Shown in pieces: positions 36,477 through 48,199 of a stretch of DNA of 64,000 bases. This DNA is from Berberis thunbergii (lineage: Eukaryota; Streptophyta; Magnoliopsida; Ranunculales; Berberidaceae), in NCBI GenBank assembly GCA_003290165.1, contig QNQO01000505.1, forward strand, positions 496,001 to 560,000. The letters are read 5' to 3'. The notes under the pieces were generated by a model. That model did not search any database. It saw nothing but the letters and a program-made list of their open reading frames with translations, and had not been told where the DNA came from. Within the stretch, counting starts at the first letter, position 1. Each line of letters begins with the position of its first letter. Made by a program: the position numbers and the translations under genes.

Positions 36477-38908
36477 ATGGCCGAACAAAACCTTCTTGAC
36501 GACCCAATCTTGGCTAAAGGTCTAGAGTTTTTCGAAGACAGGTTGTTGTCCGAATTTGTCTTCGCTGAGACCCGTGCGAAGTTTGGAGTTCCTGAGGGCC
36601 TGCCATTGTATATCCTGAAGAGTAACCAAACACCAATGTTGCCTCCAGTTGGTTTCATCTGCTTGCATCATGGGATGCTTCAGACCGGAGTGCATTTTCT
36701 AGTTCTAGACATGATTTGGGAGTTCCTGAATCTTGTAGGGATTCCTCCGGCCCAATTAGGCCCTAATGGATATAGTATCATCCTCATGATTCTGCTCAGT
36801 GCCAAGGGGGTCAGTGTCACCGTGACTCCGTGGGTAATTCAGTTGTTGATTTCTCCCCTGCTGAAGGGTAATGTTGTCTATAAGATGATGTTGCCATCTT
36901 TCTTCGTTAATCTTCCCGATGACTTCAAGTTCTGGCAGAAGTACTGCTTCTTGGCCCCTACGGACTCGAAGTATTTTCGGTGCAAGGGTCGTTCGCTTGA
37001 GCGACAATTCTGGCCACTTCATAAGTTCAACCCTTTTCTCGTGACTTTCACATGCTTGATGGTGGGCTAACTGATCATTGTTTGTGTTTCCTTGCAGGAA
37101 TATTTCCTACTACTCCTCTTACCTCAGATAAGCAAAATATCATAGAGACATTCTGTGACTTGCCAAAGAAGAACATGGCCGATGTCATAAGAGTTTCCCA
37201 CTTCATCAGTAGCAGGCTGTGGGACAACTAGCACATTGCCCCTACTCTGTACTGAACTTCATGAGTCAAGTTTTAAGATGGGGCCTCTTCTAGGAAGAGG
37301 AAGGCTGCTGGGGCCACTGCTTCCGTTTCGTCTGATGCGGGATGAGCCATCTGAAATGCTTGCCTCCTTTGTGAGGAAGAAATCTCGTGTGAGGATTGGG
37401 TCGTCTTTGACACAACCCGCTTCAGTGAGAGAATAACGCGAGTTTGCTAGGGCTGTTGAGGCAGAGGCTGATGTTTTCGGCTTGGAGAAAGATTACCTGT
37501 GCTTTGCAGGAGTTGTAGATAGGTCGAACCTTAGTGATGCACAAATTGAAGCTCTGAATGACAGTCTGGTGTGGGTTGCAATGGCAGCTTCCGCTGGTGC
37601 TGATTCACATGGGACTATTCCTGAAGAAGGCTCTCATAAAGATTCGCCTGAGGTTGTAGAATCTGATCATCCCATTGAAATTTGGCTTGAGAGTGGCCGC
37701 GGTACTGACCATGTCTCCTGTAGTTCGAATTGCTCACCATTTCGCTCTAGGCCACAGCTAGAAGTTTTGGAGGGTCCTTTGGATAATTCTCTTCCTCCTC
37801 TCCGTCCAGATCCCATTGAGCCGTCTCGTACCAAGGGGCCGATTGTTAGTGACAAAGGGAAGACCACGGAGGAGAGACTGAGCGTAGTGGCAACCGTGAA
37901 GGGTGGCGTCGGCGTAATCCATGATCCAGGGAAGCTTCATTTGAGTACGCGGATAAGCAGGTTTGCACCGAACTTGGTGAAGATGAGTTGACAGGTCTGG
38001 CACCAAGAGATGGACGTAGAATATGCTTTGAGGAAGCATATAAGCAGGCGTCACAGCTGGCTGATGGGCCATGCTCCAAAACCAAAGGAGGATATGTTGG
38101 AAGGGAAGGAAGTCGAGGCGACTCGTGAGAGTTAGGCGTGTCTTCTTGCACATGCAGGCGGTGTATTCTGATGCGCTATATGAAATTGAGCAGCTGAAAA
38201 AGTAGGTTGAGGAGAAGAGGCTGGATCAGTCCACTGTGGCCACTGAGACTCAAATCTCTCGCTTGGAGGTTTTTTAGCGTAACCTGTCAAAGGTGGTGTT
38301 TGAGAGGGACAAATTTGAGGAGTTGATTCAGATTCATCAAGAAGTTGAGGTTGCGCAGGAAATCATGGATAAGGCGTGTTCTGAACTGTGGTCTCTTGTT
38401 GAAAAGAGTGCTTTGAAGGAAGTTGACTAGGCTGTTGAGAAGCAATAGTTGGAATCCGATGTGGAGTTCTACGCTCGCGAGGCGAGAAAGGATGAGGACC
38501 AACTCAAATTGGGGTGGCATAAGCTTAGTGATGTGAAGAGTAGTCTGGCCACAAAGCAGTTTTAGGTTGATGCACTGACTGGCAAGTTGGAGCTACTAGA
38601 GGTGAACTTGTTGATTCGAAGGTGCGAGAGGAAGAGCTATTTTACGAGCATGGCAAGTGTAGTTTTGGTGGGTTGTACATGGCCGATTGGAGCTGTTGGC
38701 TCTGATGAACTAGGTACATCCAGAGTGGGATCTTGGCCACTATAAGAAGATGCCATATGTAGATTTGTCTGTTACCTCTGCGTCGTCAGATGAGGAAGAC
38801 AGTGTGGGCCCTGATGCCCAGGCCATGGCGCGTGTGGATGTTGTTCCTGCACCATCTTCCACTAGGCTTAGCTCTTCTATTTATGTACATTCTCTTGATA
38901 AGGAGTAA
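36477..38908 (+). pseudogene. Antisense extra ORF of the Tat element (putative gypsy-type transposon protein)
   Basis: ATG 36477 opens 197 uninterrupted codons to a stop at 37068-37070. The sequence includes GMLQTGVHFLVLDMIWEFLN and LVGIPPAQLGPNGYSIILMI, the hallmark of the plant 'putative gypsy type transposon' family (Transposase_28 in Pfam). A likely intron ends at ttgcag 37097. After it, GIFPTTPLTSDKQNIIETFC and VSHFISSRLWDN continue, then frames are broken. From about 37440 to 38700 the text is rich in Glu, Lys and Leu, as expected for the coiled-coil tail. It ends with ...SIYVHSLDKE and TAA at 38906. The ORF lies opposite to gag-pol, next to the 3' LTR, as in some Tat elements such as Grande. 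Its role is unknown. Multiple stops make this copy dead downstream of the intact N-terminal part. Confidence 0.8.
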
Positions 38909-39344
38909 CCTTGGTGCAATTGTATCCCTTTTTGTTTTGATTGTTAATGAAAACAATTTTATTCGTTTCGTGTTTGTTGTCTCTATTGCATGTTTTTCAT
39001 TTTGCCTTGTTGTCTTACTTTGGCATAAGCTGGTCAAATCAATAGGATGTTTACTGGTATATCTACGATAGAGAGCTGCGTAGTCTTGTTTGATAGTGGG
39101 CATGTTGGAGACAGTCTAGCTAGGGGTTGACTTGCCCGAGTTGTGTCTTGTCCCAAAGGTAAGCTGCTCGAGTCTCACCTTGTTAGTCTGACCGATCGGC
39201 TGCAACTGATGCTATGAGTTGGCATCCTAAGTAGCTCTTATTTGGGCATAGGTCGTATGATCTCTATATCAGCACGAATGGTCCTCGCTAATATTAGGAT
39301 GTCGATCTGTTTGAGCATGAAGACGTTGACTCAGCTAGATTCAT

Positions 39345-40290
39345 GTTTGGCGACCAGGCTGAAAAACAGTGGTCTCATGGCAAGCCGTTGGAATTAGTTC
39401 AGGGTTGACTAGGCTCCCACCTTCCGAATTGTTTATGACCAAGTAAATTGAGCTATAGATTCGGGAAGTAAAAGTTTGGCGATCAGGCTGAAAAGCAGTG
39501 GTCTCGTCACAAGCCGTTGAAATCAGTTCAGGACTAACTAGGCTCCCACCTTCCTAATCATTTATGACCAAGTAAAAAGGGCTACAAATTTGGGAAGTAA
39601 AAGTTTGGCGATCAGGCTGAAAAGCAGTGGTCCCGTGGCAAGCCGTCGAAATTAGTTCAGGATTGACTAGGCTCCCACCTTTTGAACAATTTACACCCTC
39701 CCCACGCGGTGGGTGCTACAAATTCTATAGGGGAGTTTGGCGACCAAGCTAAAAAGCAGTGGTCCCGTGACAAGCCATCAGAATTGGTTCAGGACTGATT
39801 AGGTTCCCACCTTCCAAATTATCTACACCTGTGCACAATCGGCTACAAATTTGGGAGTCTTCGGCGGCCACGCTAAAAAGCAGTGGTCCTGTGGCTAGCC
39901 GTCGAAAGCAGGTCGTGGCTGACTAGGCTCTCACCTTCTAGACTATCTACACTCTCACAGCACGGGATGCAAGTCCAGGTTTGGTGATTTGGCGACCATG
40001 CTAAAAAGTAGTGGTCCCGTGGCGAGCCATCAGAATCAGTTCGGGACTGACTAGGCTATCACCTTTTAGGCTATTTACACCCTCGCAGTGAGGGCTACAA
40101 GTCCAAGTTTTGATCAGATGCTTTCATTGCTAGTCGTCACCAGCTAAGGTTACTTGATTAGGTTCGGCGATCATTGACTGTGAAGGGAGCAATGATCCCT
40201 GGCGAGTCGTCGTCATCAGGCGTGATAGTGCTGATTAGACTCCCACTTCCCAAACCGTCGATGCCCGCACTAATGGACTAGGTGTCGGGT
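39345..40290 (+). repeat. ~129-bp tandem repeat array in the Tat element
   Basis: Units begin at about 39345, 39474, 39603, 39735, 39859, 39987 and, degenerate, 40163. Each holds gtttggcgaccaggctgaaa, agcagtggtcccgtggcaag, and gactaggctcccacctt. Tat elements commonly carry such arrays near the 3' end. The stretch 38909-39344 between the extra ORF and the array shows no gene. Confidence 0.88.
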
Positions 40291-41751
40291 TGAACCAGAA
40301 GTTGTTGTCATCAGCTTTGGTCGACTGGGCTTGCCTGGTTTGAAAAGAGGTTCCGCCTGCTGGGGGGCGTGCGAACCTAGTCCATTTGCCCGGTGCATGG
40401 GGTGGACGAAGTTACCTTAAATCATCTAGTGATTTGTAAGTATGATCCGTATGTTGGGGTTGACTAGGATTTCTAGTGCTTGTGCCAAGCATGTGATAGA
40501 ATACTGTTTGAGTAATAGGTCGAGCCCATGGGTTCTCGGAGGAAGAGCTAGGGCACAGTGCGTTGTGTGTACGACACAGGCTGCGTGACGGTTGAGTATT
40601 GGTTACTCCCCCTCAATTGATGGGTTTGTGTGCAGTGCCATCAATTTGAATGACGTGGTATGCACAGTTTCATTGGGAACCATCGTCTCCTCGTTTCCCA
40701 TGCCGTATTCAATGCTTGGCAGTTAATGCTGGAGTGCCCGCTTGATGAACCATCATGTCTATATAATGGTGTTTTCCTGTCGTTGTGGGCACTATCTTTC
40801 GAAGAGCTTATCTCTTGTAATGTTCTTGCTTGAAGAGAATGCTTTGAGTTTTTCAAAAGCTGAAGAAAATGCTTTGGATTTTCCAAAGGCTGAAAGCGGG
40901 TCTCTGTCTATGGAATTTCTGGATGTCCTGACATTTTCAACGATTAGGCATAGTGACAGTTGTTGTTATGTTTGGTCACCCGTTATGGGTGAGTATGTAG
41001 TTGATTCACTAAGGCCTCGTAATTTCTTCTCATATTGCAGAAAAGTACAAATTTCTTACCAAGGGAGACACCTTGGTGTTACACCTTACCAATTTTGCAT
41101 TCGTGTGCTCGAATCCGCTGCTAACCAATGGTTGATCGAAGTGTTAGTCGACGTGTAATGCTTTCGGGTGTGGTAGCTATCAGTCACACCTGTCATCACA
41201 TATGGGAAAAGTGGTCTCTCTTGATAGCAATGTGAGACCGTAGCTGCATCGCTGCTTGTGGCCATCCTCATCTACCTTTTTCTAACATATTTGAGAAAGT
41301 TAGAAGGGGGTTGGATGTCTCTTGAGGAAATCAACAGCCCATTGTGAGGTCTACAATGTTGTAGTACGATCACTTTTTCGGAGTGATTTCACGAAGCAAT
41401 CCGATCATTTAGTCCTTTCAATCCCTTCTACCGCTTTGTCTTTATCTTGGGAAGGGGTCAAGTGTATCTCGTTCGCTTACCTTTGCTGTCACTTGTGGAT
41501 TGCTTGCATCGGAGGGTTTGAAAGTTTTCATCAAATGCTGTTTGTAGCAGAATTGTCTAAGCGAGTCTTTTACTTCAGTTCGCATTGTATTCATATGCTT
41601 GTAGTACTCAATTTTTTGTATCTGCCTTAGGGCATTCGTAATATGTAGCCTTTTGTATCTGCCTCAAGGTGCTTGTTGTTACATCATTCCAATAACCAAT
41701 AGAGTTTGTTTTCATAATTCTTCTTTTATTTCTTAAATGATTGCAAATTAC
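40291..41751. other. Non-coding 3' part of the Tat element
   Basis: ORFs here (for example 40742-41158, +) carry no recognisable domain, and no integrase or reverse transcriptase motif was found on the minus strand. It ends at the ATAAG target site (41752-41756) of the inserted composite. Confidence 0.45.
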
Positions 41752-41756
41752 ATAAG

Positions 41757-43670
41757 TGTAATACCTGCCTAATTAAATAAATATAAAAAAACAATTCTTA
41801 TTTATTAATTGTGGCGTATATTGTAATCTCATTTATTGGGAAAAAGATTTTTTGTTTGTTATTACTAAATAAAATAAAGTGTGTGTGTGTATTTAGCCAA
41901 AAATTTGTAAACCCTAATGTTGATGTGTTGTTACTCAATTGTACTTGGGCTTGGGCTGATTTTTTTTTTTTATATTTTGGACTTGAGCTAGGTCTTCATT
42001 GGGTTTGATATTGATTAGGGTTTTATTTTTTGTGAAAGAGGGTGGGTGCATTCGGAACTTCGGTGGGGGTGAATAGTCACCCACCATATAATAAAAAAAA
42101 AAAAGAGAAGAAACAATTTTTTTCCTTAAGTTTTTCTTCTCTTTCTCGTTTCCTTATTCTCAATGGCGGCTCCCTTCTTCCTCTCACCTCCTTTTCGCTT
42201 CATTGGTCACCGAGGTCGAAGTCGAAGCCGCATGTTTTCAAGCAAGCAAGGGTTTTATTAGTGTTGTTCTAAAGAAGAAGAAATTGTAAACCTAGTCTCG
42301 CTCCCCAAGTCCCACCTCACTCACCTATATCAATTGTGTATCTCTATCTGTCTCTCTCATATCAGTTCAGTTCAGTGGAACCGAATCATGAAGTAATTGA
42401 AGATACCAAGCAAGGGAAGGGAAGGCGAGAATAAGAAGAAGATAAACGTTTCAGAGGCGGAGAGATCGAATCGTGACCGTCGATTCTTCCCTCTCGAACG
42501 ATCTGATCCGTTGATTAAGGGCAATCTTCATCTATTGACGGTTCTCGGTTCATTCAGTGAACGAATTTTTCGTTTCGTACTGGATCTGCCAATCTCGTGA
42601 GTCATTCGGTTTATCCTTCTTTCATTCTTCACTTCATCCTAATTATGTTATTCAGACCTACGTCTCCTTATCAGATTTCAATTTGATGTATTGCACTCTT
42701 AGATCTTCGAAAACTTTATTGATTCCATGTGCAATCCATATATTTGTTGGCTTTATATGAATTTTAGGGTTATTCATTGCATTTTGATCGAAATCACTGG
42801 AACTATGTGATTTTGATCAGGAAAACTAGTTTCCTTCAATTTCTCTTCATAACTTAATTGAAACACTAATAGATCTATGAAAACTTTAAAGTGAGTTTTA
42901 CATATTTGGACATTTGCTCAAACGAGTGGAAGTCGGCTACTTTTCTCTTGATTATATTTTCGCCTTTATTTTTTCTAGTATGTATTCTATAGTTTATCCA
43001 CTTCCTTCATTGTTTCGTCAAACTGAATGATTGTTGTCTATTACTTGTGGATCAAGAAACAACACTAAAGCCAATGGTTTGCGTTTCCTTCTATTTCTCC
43101 TAACTTGGACAGCCCTGCATAGACCCAGATGGCAGTTGCACTTCTGAATGGCCCGATCAGTAGTGAGTACCATAATAATAGAGTGGATGGAAAAATTGCT
43201 GGTAGTAGGAGGGTTTTTTTGCAGACAGAAACTGGTTGTGTTCTTGGGATAGAGTTGGATCGAAGGGACAACGTACATATAGTGAAACGGAGGTTACAGT
43301 TGGCACTTAATGTCCCAACTGAGGAAAGCTTGTTGACTTTTGGGGATGATTGAGCTTTAAAGATGCTAGGGAATCATACCAGGGATCTAAGCTCTTCTCC
43401 GAACTACTACTTTCGCAGGTGGCAGGATGATGGGACGATTGCGTTGGCTGTGCAATCTTTTACGGTTTGCCATTTCATCCAGTGAGTTTTCTTATTCCCT
43501 GTATCTTGAAATCCTTGTTTCTTGACTGAATTAGGTAGTTTTAGGATTTGATGATGGGGTTTTTATTTTCATGGATGTGAGTTCTCTTTTACCCCTTTCA
43601 GTTTGTTTTATATGATGGTTTTGATAGTTATGTGTTTTGTGTTTAATCTACTTTGATTAAAACCTCAATT
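41757..43670 (+). repeat. Left arm of ~1.9-kb inverted repeat
   Basis: It matches the complement of 45900-47796 closely over its length, including an LTR-like start, a (gt)n run at 41880, the word ggtgaatagtcaccc, a leader (42120-42600), an intron-like stretch and the PI4K-gamma-like exon. Differences are scattered single bases and small indels. Confidence 0.88.
43129..43353 (+). pseudogene. Captured 5' exon of a PI4K-gamma-like gene (left arm)
   Basis: The ORF of 74 codons includes RRVFLQTETGCVLGIELDRR and NVHIVKRRLQLALNVPTEES, then LLTFGDD and a stop. This resembles the region preceding the kinase domain in plant type II phosphatidylinositol 4-kinases gamma (the group with AtPI4K-gamma 5 and 7). 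The codons just upstream read SPNLDSPA, a stop and TQ, so the natural start is broken here. The preceding 5' leader and an intron-like stretch ending before 43080 appear to be carried along. After the stop, open text continues to a donor-like site near 43480. No kinase domain is present. The family call rests on memory of the N-terminal motif. Confidence 0.6.
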
Positions 43671-44008
43671 GAATTTGCATAAATTTTTTATTACCATTGG
43701 AAAATTAGGGGTGTTACAATATATTAAATTCAAAAGAATCTCGTCCCGAGATTCTCGAAAAGGGTTAACTGAAGATTCAAGATAACAAACCGCTACAAGA
43801 AAACGACACAGAATAATGTCATCCACTATTGACATTAAAATCGGTTAGTCACATAAATCTCATCCTGAGATTCACGAAGAAAAAGAAACAATACTAAAAG
43901 ATCAAGGTTCACCCTTGTCACTTAATCTTTAGGTAGTTACACTATTATTCTCCCATATCCACATTCCGAGGATCACCTAGACTCTACCCCAGCTTAGGCT
44001 AACTAAAT

Positions 44009-44020
44009 GCTCTGATTCCA
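44009..44020 (-). other. Primer-binding site, initiator tRNA-Met type
   Basis: Minus strand TGGAATCAGAGC differs by one base from the usual TGGTATCAGAGC and lies 3 bp after the LTR end GGGGTGTGACA. This fixes the orientation of the LTR above it. Confidence 0.75.
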
Positions 44021-45899
44021 AACTGTCACACCCCGATTTTTGAAGAAAACAAAAATCCCGAAATCCACGAAGGATTATCCGTTTCCCCGAAAAACTCGGG
44101 ACGTGAAAATTCAATAGTAACAGAAACAAATAGCAGCATGAACTAAACATGATTTAGATTACTGAAATAAATAAAATATAACCTGGAGAAAACTGGCATT
44201 GCTAGCTCACTAGCGGAACTCCAGTAACGCAGCTCAAAATCTCTAAACCTGAAAGACTACTCGGCTACATTCCAAAAGGAATGTACCCAAGAAGCAAAAG
44301 CTCAATTGGGTCAGCAATAAAGCTGGTGTGAGAAATCTTCATCCAAAAATCATTCAATAAATCCACACGTGATAACATCAAATTAAACAAAACAATAAAC
44401 AACCACACCCTCAGGTAGTTCTTCAATGAGGCAAAGGTGTCATCATCATAATAAATAAATATGCATTATTTATTACTAATAAATAAAGTTTATGAGTTAT
44501 CAATCCTCATAAATGCAACAACAATACAATTCATAATCATATTAGACTATTATTGAAGTATTAACAAAACACATTTTCCTACCTTCAGGAAGACATGTAG
44601 TTCTCATTCAATGGTTGAATGAGCATTTAGTTTCTTCCTTTAAGGTAATCATGCACATACACAAAAAGAAATCTCGCTACTTTTCCACAATCGCACTCTC
44701 CTCCTGTGCCGAACACACCTCACCCAAGTGTGCCTCCCTTGCATTCGAAACCACTCGGAGCGTACATGTTCCAAGTGGGGTGCCACCTCGAGGAACATGT
44801 CATCTCTCCCAAAGTTCGATCCATGGCAATCATTCTTCCTAAATCTACACGTACAACCGAACACACATGGAATGGTGCACCGATATGCAAGCAAGTTTGC
44901 ATACCCATAATCATATCACACGTATACAAGCAAGTCTGTATACAAACAATTTCTTTTCTTTTCACTTTTTTTTTCTCGGAGTTGTGGAAAAGAGCAAAAA
45001 AAAAAAAACTAAAACTCAAAACTCTTTTATGGTGACACTTTGTCAACCATAAATAAATCAACCACAGTATCCACCATTCTGTTGGGGGAACAAGTAATAT
45101 TTGACACATTGTCAATTCACACATCTCATCTCTTTGCATCATACGAAAAACAATATGCACACCAATTCGCATAACAATACAAATACTCAAGCTAAAATAA
45201 GTGCTCAGTTAAATTTCAGCCAATATCTATTACTAGAAAATTTTCTTCTAATTTATGTTATGCAATTGGGATCAATCTCTCCAGCTATGTAAATAAGTCC
45301 AAAGAAATACTCCAAAGATAATATCTTCCAGGTCATGATCAAAAGAACATATGACAATGAGATACAGTAGGAACTAAGCAAAATTGACACATTTCAATCT
45401 TGTAAAACTTCCTCAAATCCATCTTCTATTTCATTAAGGAATTTCATCAAACAAAGGAGTAATGTATCTATAACCTTTGACAATAAACGAGAAAATATTT
45501 CTGATAGTGACACAACACTTTGACAACCAACTTTAATAAACCATATGGACACATATGATGAATTTCAATTTCAACCCAATGGGATTTGACAAATCCAAAA
45601 CGCACATACACCTACTACCTAAATGTGGTAACATTTGATCTAACCTAGGAGATACAATTTGTCCAAATTTTCTTCATGATAACACTAAGGGGTTCCTTAG
45701 TCTTACACAAACCCTACCCAATCACATGCTTTTCTAATGATGATGATGACCTGAAAAAACCCCGAATGCCTTGACAATTGCCTAAACTCAATGTGAATTA
45801 CAATGGGTATCCATTCATTCACTCAAATCAATTAATTAAAGTAATCAAACCCCATCAATTTAATCTACCAAGTTAAGGGCAAAATCAGGAAAAAAAGAA

Positions 45900-47796
45900 A
45901 ATGAGGTTTTAATCAAAGTAGATTAAACACACAACACATAACTATCAAAACCATCACATAAAACAAACTGAAAGGGGTAAAAGAGAACTCACATCCATGA
46001 AAATAAAAACCCCATCATCAAATCCTAAAAATACCTAATTCAGTCAAGAAACAAGGATTTCAAGATACAGGGAATAAGAAAACTCACTGGATGAAATGGC
46101 AAACCGTAAAAGATTGCACAGCCAATGCAATCGCCCCATCATCCTGCTACCTGCGAAAGTAGTAGTTCGGAAAAGAGCTTAGATCCCTGGTATGATTCCC
46201 TAGCATCTTTAAAGTTCAATCATCCCCAAAAGTCAACGAGCTTTCCTCAGTTGGGACATTAAGTGCCAACTGTAACCTCCGTTTCACTGTATGTACGTTG
46301 TCCCTTCGATCCAACTCTATCCCAAGAACACAACCAATTTCTGTCTGCACAAAAACCCTCCTACTACCATCAATTTTTCCATCCACTCTATTATTATGGT
46401 ACTCACTACTGATCGGGCCATTCAGAAGTGCAACTGCCATCTGGGTCTGTGCAGAGCTGTTCAAGTTAGGAGACATGGAAGGAAACACAAACCGTTGGCT
46501 TTAGTGCTGTTTCTTGATCCACAAGTAATAGACAGCAATCATTCAGTTTGACAAAACAATGAAGGAAGTGGATAAACTATAGAATACATACTAGAAAAAT
46601 AAAGGCGAAAATAGAATCAAGAGAAAAGTAGCCAACTTCCACTTGTTTGAGCAAATGTCCAAATATGTAAAACTCACTTTAATGTTTTCATAGATCTATT
46701 AGTGTTTCAATTAAGTTATGAAGAGAAATTGAAGGAAACTAGTTTTCCTGATCAAAATCACATAGTTTCAGTGATTTCGATCAAAATGCAATGAATAACC
46801 CTAAAATTTCATATAAAGCCAACAAATATATGGATTACACATGGAATCAATAAAGTTTTCGAAGATCTAAGAGTGCAATACATCAAATTGAAATCTGATA
46901 AGGAGACGTAGGTCTGAATAATGTAATTAGGATGAAGTGAAGAATGAAATAAGGATAAATCGAATGACTCGCGAGATTGGCAGATCCAGTACGAAAACGA
47001 CAAGTTTGTTCACTGAATGAACCGAGAACTGTCAATAGATGAAGATTATCCTTAATCAACAGATCAGATCGTTCGAGAGGGAAAAATCGACGGTCACGAT
47101 TCGATCTCTCCGCCTCTAAAACGTTTATCTTCTTCTTCTTCTCGCCTTCCCTTCCCTTGCTTGGTATCTTCAATTACTTCATGATTCGGTTCCACTGAAC
47201 TGAACTGATATGAGAGAGACAGAGAGAAATACCTGATTGATATAGGTGAGTGAGGTGGGACTTGGGAGCGAGACCAGGTTTACAATTTCTTCTTCTTTAG
47301 AACAACACTAATAAAACCCTTGCTTGCTTGAAAACACGCGGCTTCGACTTCGACCTCGGTGACCAATGAAGCGAAAAGGAGGTGAGAGGAAGAAGGGAGC
47401 CGCCATTGAGAATAAGGAAACGAGAAAGAGAAGAAAAGCTTAAGGAAAAAAAATTGTTTTTTTTATGATATGGGGGGTGACTATTCACCCCCACCGAAGT
47501 TTCGAATGCACCCACCCTCTTTAACAAAAAATAAAACCCTAATCAATATCAAACCCAATGAAGACCTAGCTCAAGTCCAAAATATAAAAAAAATCAGCCC
47601 AAGCCAAAGTACAATTGAGTAACAACACATCAACATTAGGGTTTACAAATTTTTGGCTAAATACACACACACACACTTTATTTTATTTAGTAATAACAAA
47701 CAAAAAATCTTTTTCCTAATAAATGAGATTACAATATACGCCACAATTAATAAATAAGAATTTTTTTTATATTTATTTAATTAGGCGGGTATTACA
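45900..47796 (-). repeat. Right arm of ~1.9-kb inverted repeat
   Basis: Inverted copy of 41757-43670; the loop between the arms is about 2.2 kb. Confidence 0.88.
46216..46488 (-). pseudogene. Captured 5' exon of a PI4K-gamma-like gene (right arm)
   Basis: The 90-codon ORF starts MFPSMSPNLNSSAQTQMAVA, so the likely native start (MSPNL...) is intact here, unlike in the left arm. It continues RRVFVQTEIGCVLGIELDRR and NVHTVKRRLQLALNVPTEES and stops after SSLTFGDD, at the same TGA as the left arm. A shared stop means the damage predates the duplication or was present in the captured source. No kinase domain follows. Confidence 0.6.
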
Positions 47797-48199
47797 ATAT
47801 ATACAACTCAAAAGAATCTCGTCCCGAGATTCGGTAGAGGAAGGTAAGTAGGAAATTAATTCTTAAATAAACAAACTACACATCACATGGACAAACAAAT
47901 AGCTCATACGTATGCCCATAACTTAATGAAAACAATCACACAAAAAATATTAAAATTTTCAGTAAGTACAAAAATTACGGGGTGCTACAATAAGCCTTTC
48001 ATGAACTAAAAATATTGACTATCTAAAGGGAAACAAATAACTTAAAACAAACAAACTGTTTGACAGAAAGAAATTGAGCCTGACCTTGGAGTGAATTCGG
48101 ATTGCTCTTACGGATCATTCAGCGGAATGCCGAGGCGTTACATAGGTTACTAAAGAGTAAACCTTGTAAAGGGGCGGCTTCGAGCAGATGGAATGTTAA

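Larger units (their letters stand above)
44024..47796 (-). repeat. Long LTR of the chromovirus-type composite
   Basis: On the minus strand it starts TGTAATACCCGCC and ends ATCGGGGTGTGACA, 3773 bp. It contains the right inverted arm, and at 44640-44960 the sequence typical of the R/U5 part of such LTRs, rich in cacctcg and cacacg words. A captured gene piece inside an LTR would be copied into both LTRs at each transposition. Confidence 0.65.
41757..47989 (-). mobile_element. Chromovirus-type LTR composite with long inverted repeats and a captured gene start
   Basis: The 6233-bp insertion starts TGTAATACCTGCC, ends CGGGGTGCTACA, and has a perfect 5-bp duplication ATAAG (41752-41756 and 47990-47994), so it moved as an LTR element. 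On the minus strand an LTR (47796-44024) is preceded by the pol-end word gaatctcgggacgagattc and followed by a primer-binding site. After only about 300 bp the pol-end word recurs (43760-43735), followed by a new LTR start at 43718 (TGTAACACCCC). Most of the internal region is therefore deleted. 41757-43670 is an inverted copy of 47796-45900. Both arms carry the start of a PI4K-gamma-like gene. Confidence 0.75.

Noticed and set aside
40742..41158. Plus-strand protein of 138 codons
   Set aside because: It lies in the non-coding 3' part of a Tat element, shows no family motifs, and no second copy was seen to support conservation.
44600..45190. Overlapping ORFs of 60-156 codons on both strands
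   Set aside because: They lie in the LTR of the chromovirus-type composite and have the biased composition of LTR sequence rather than protein features.
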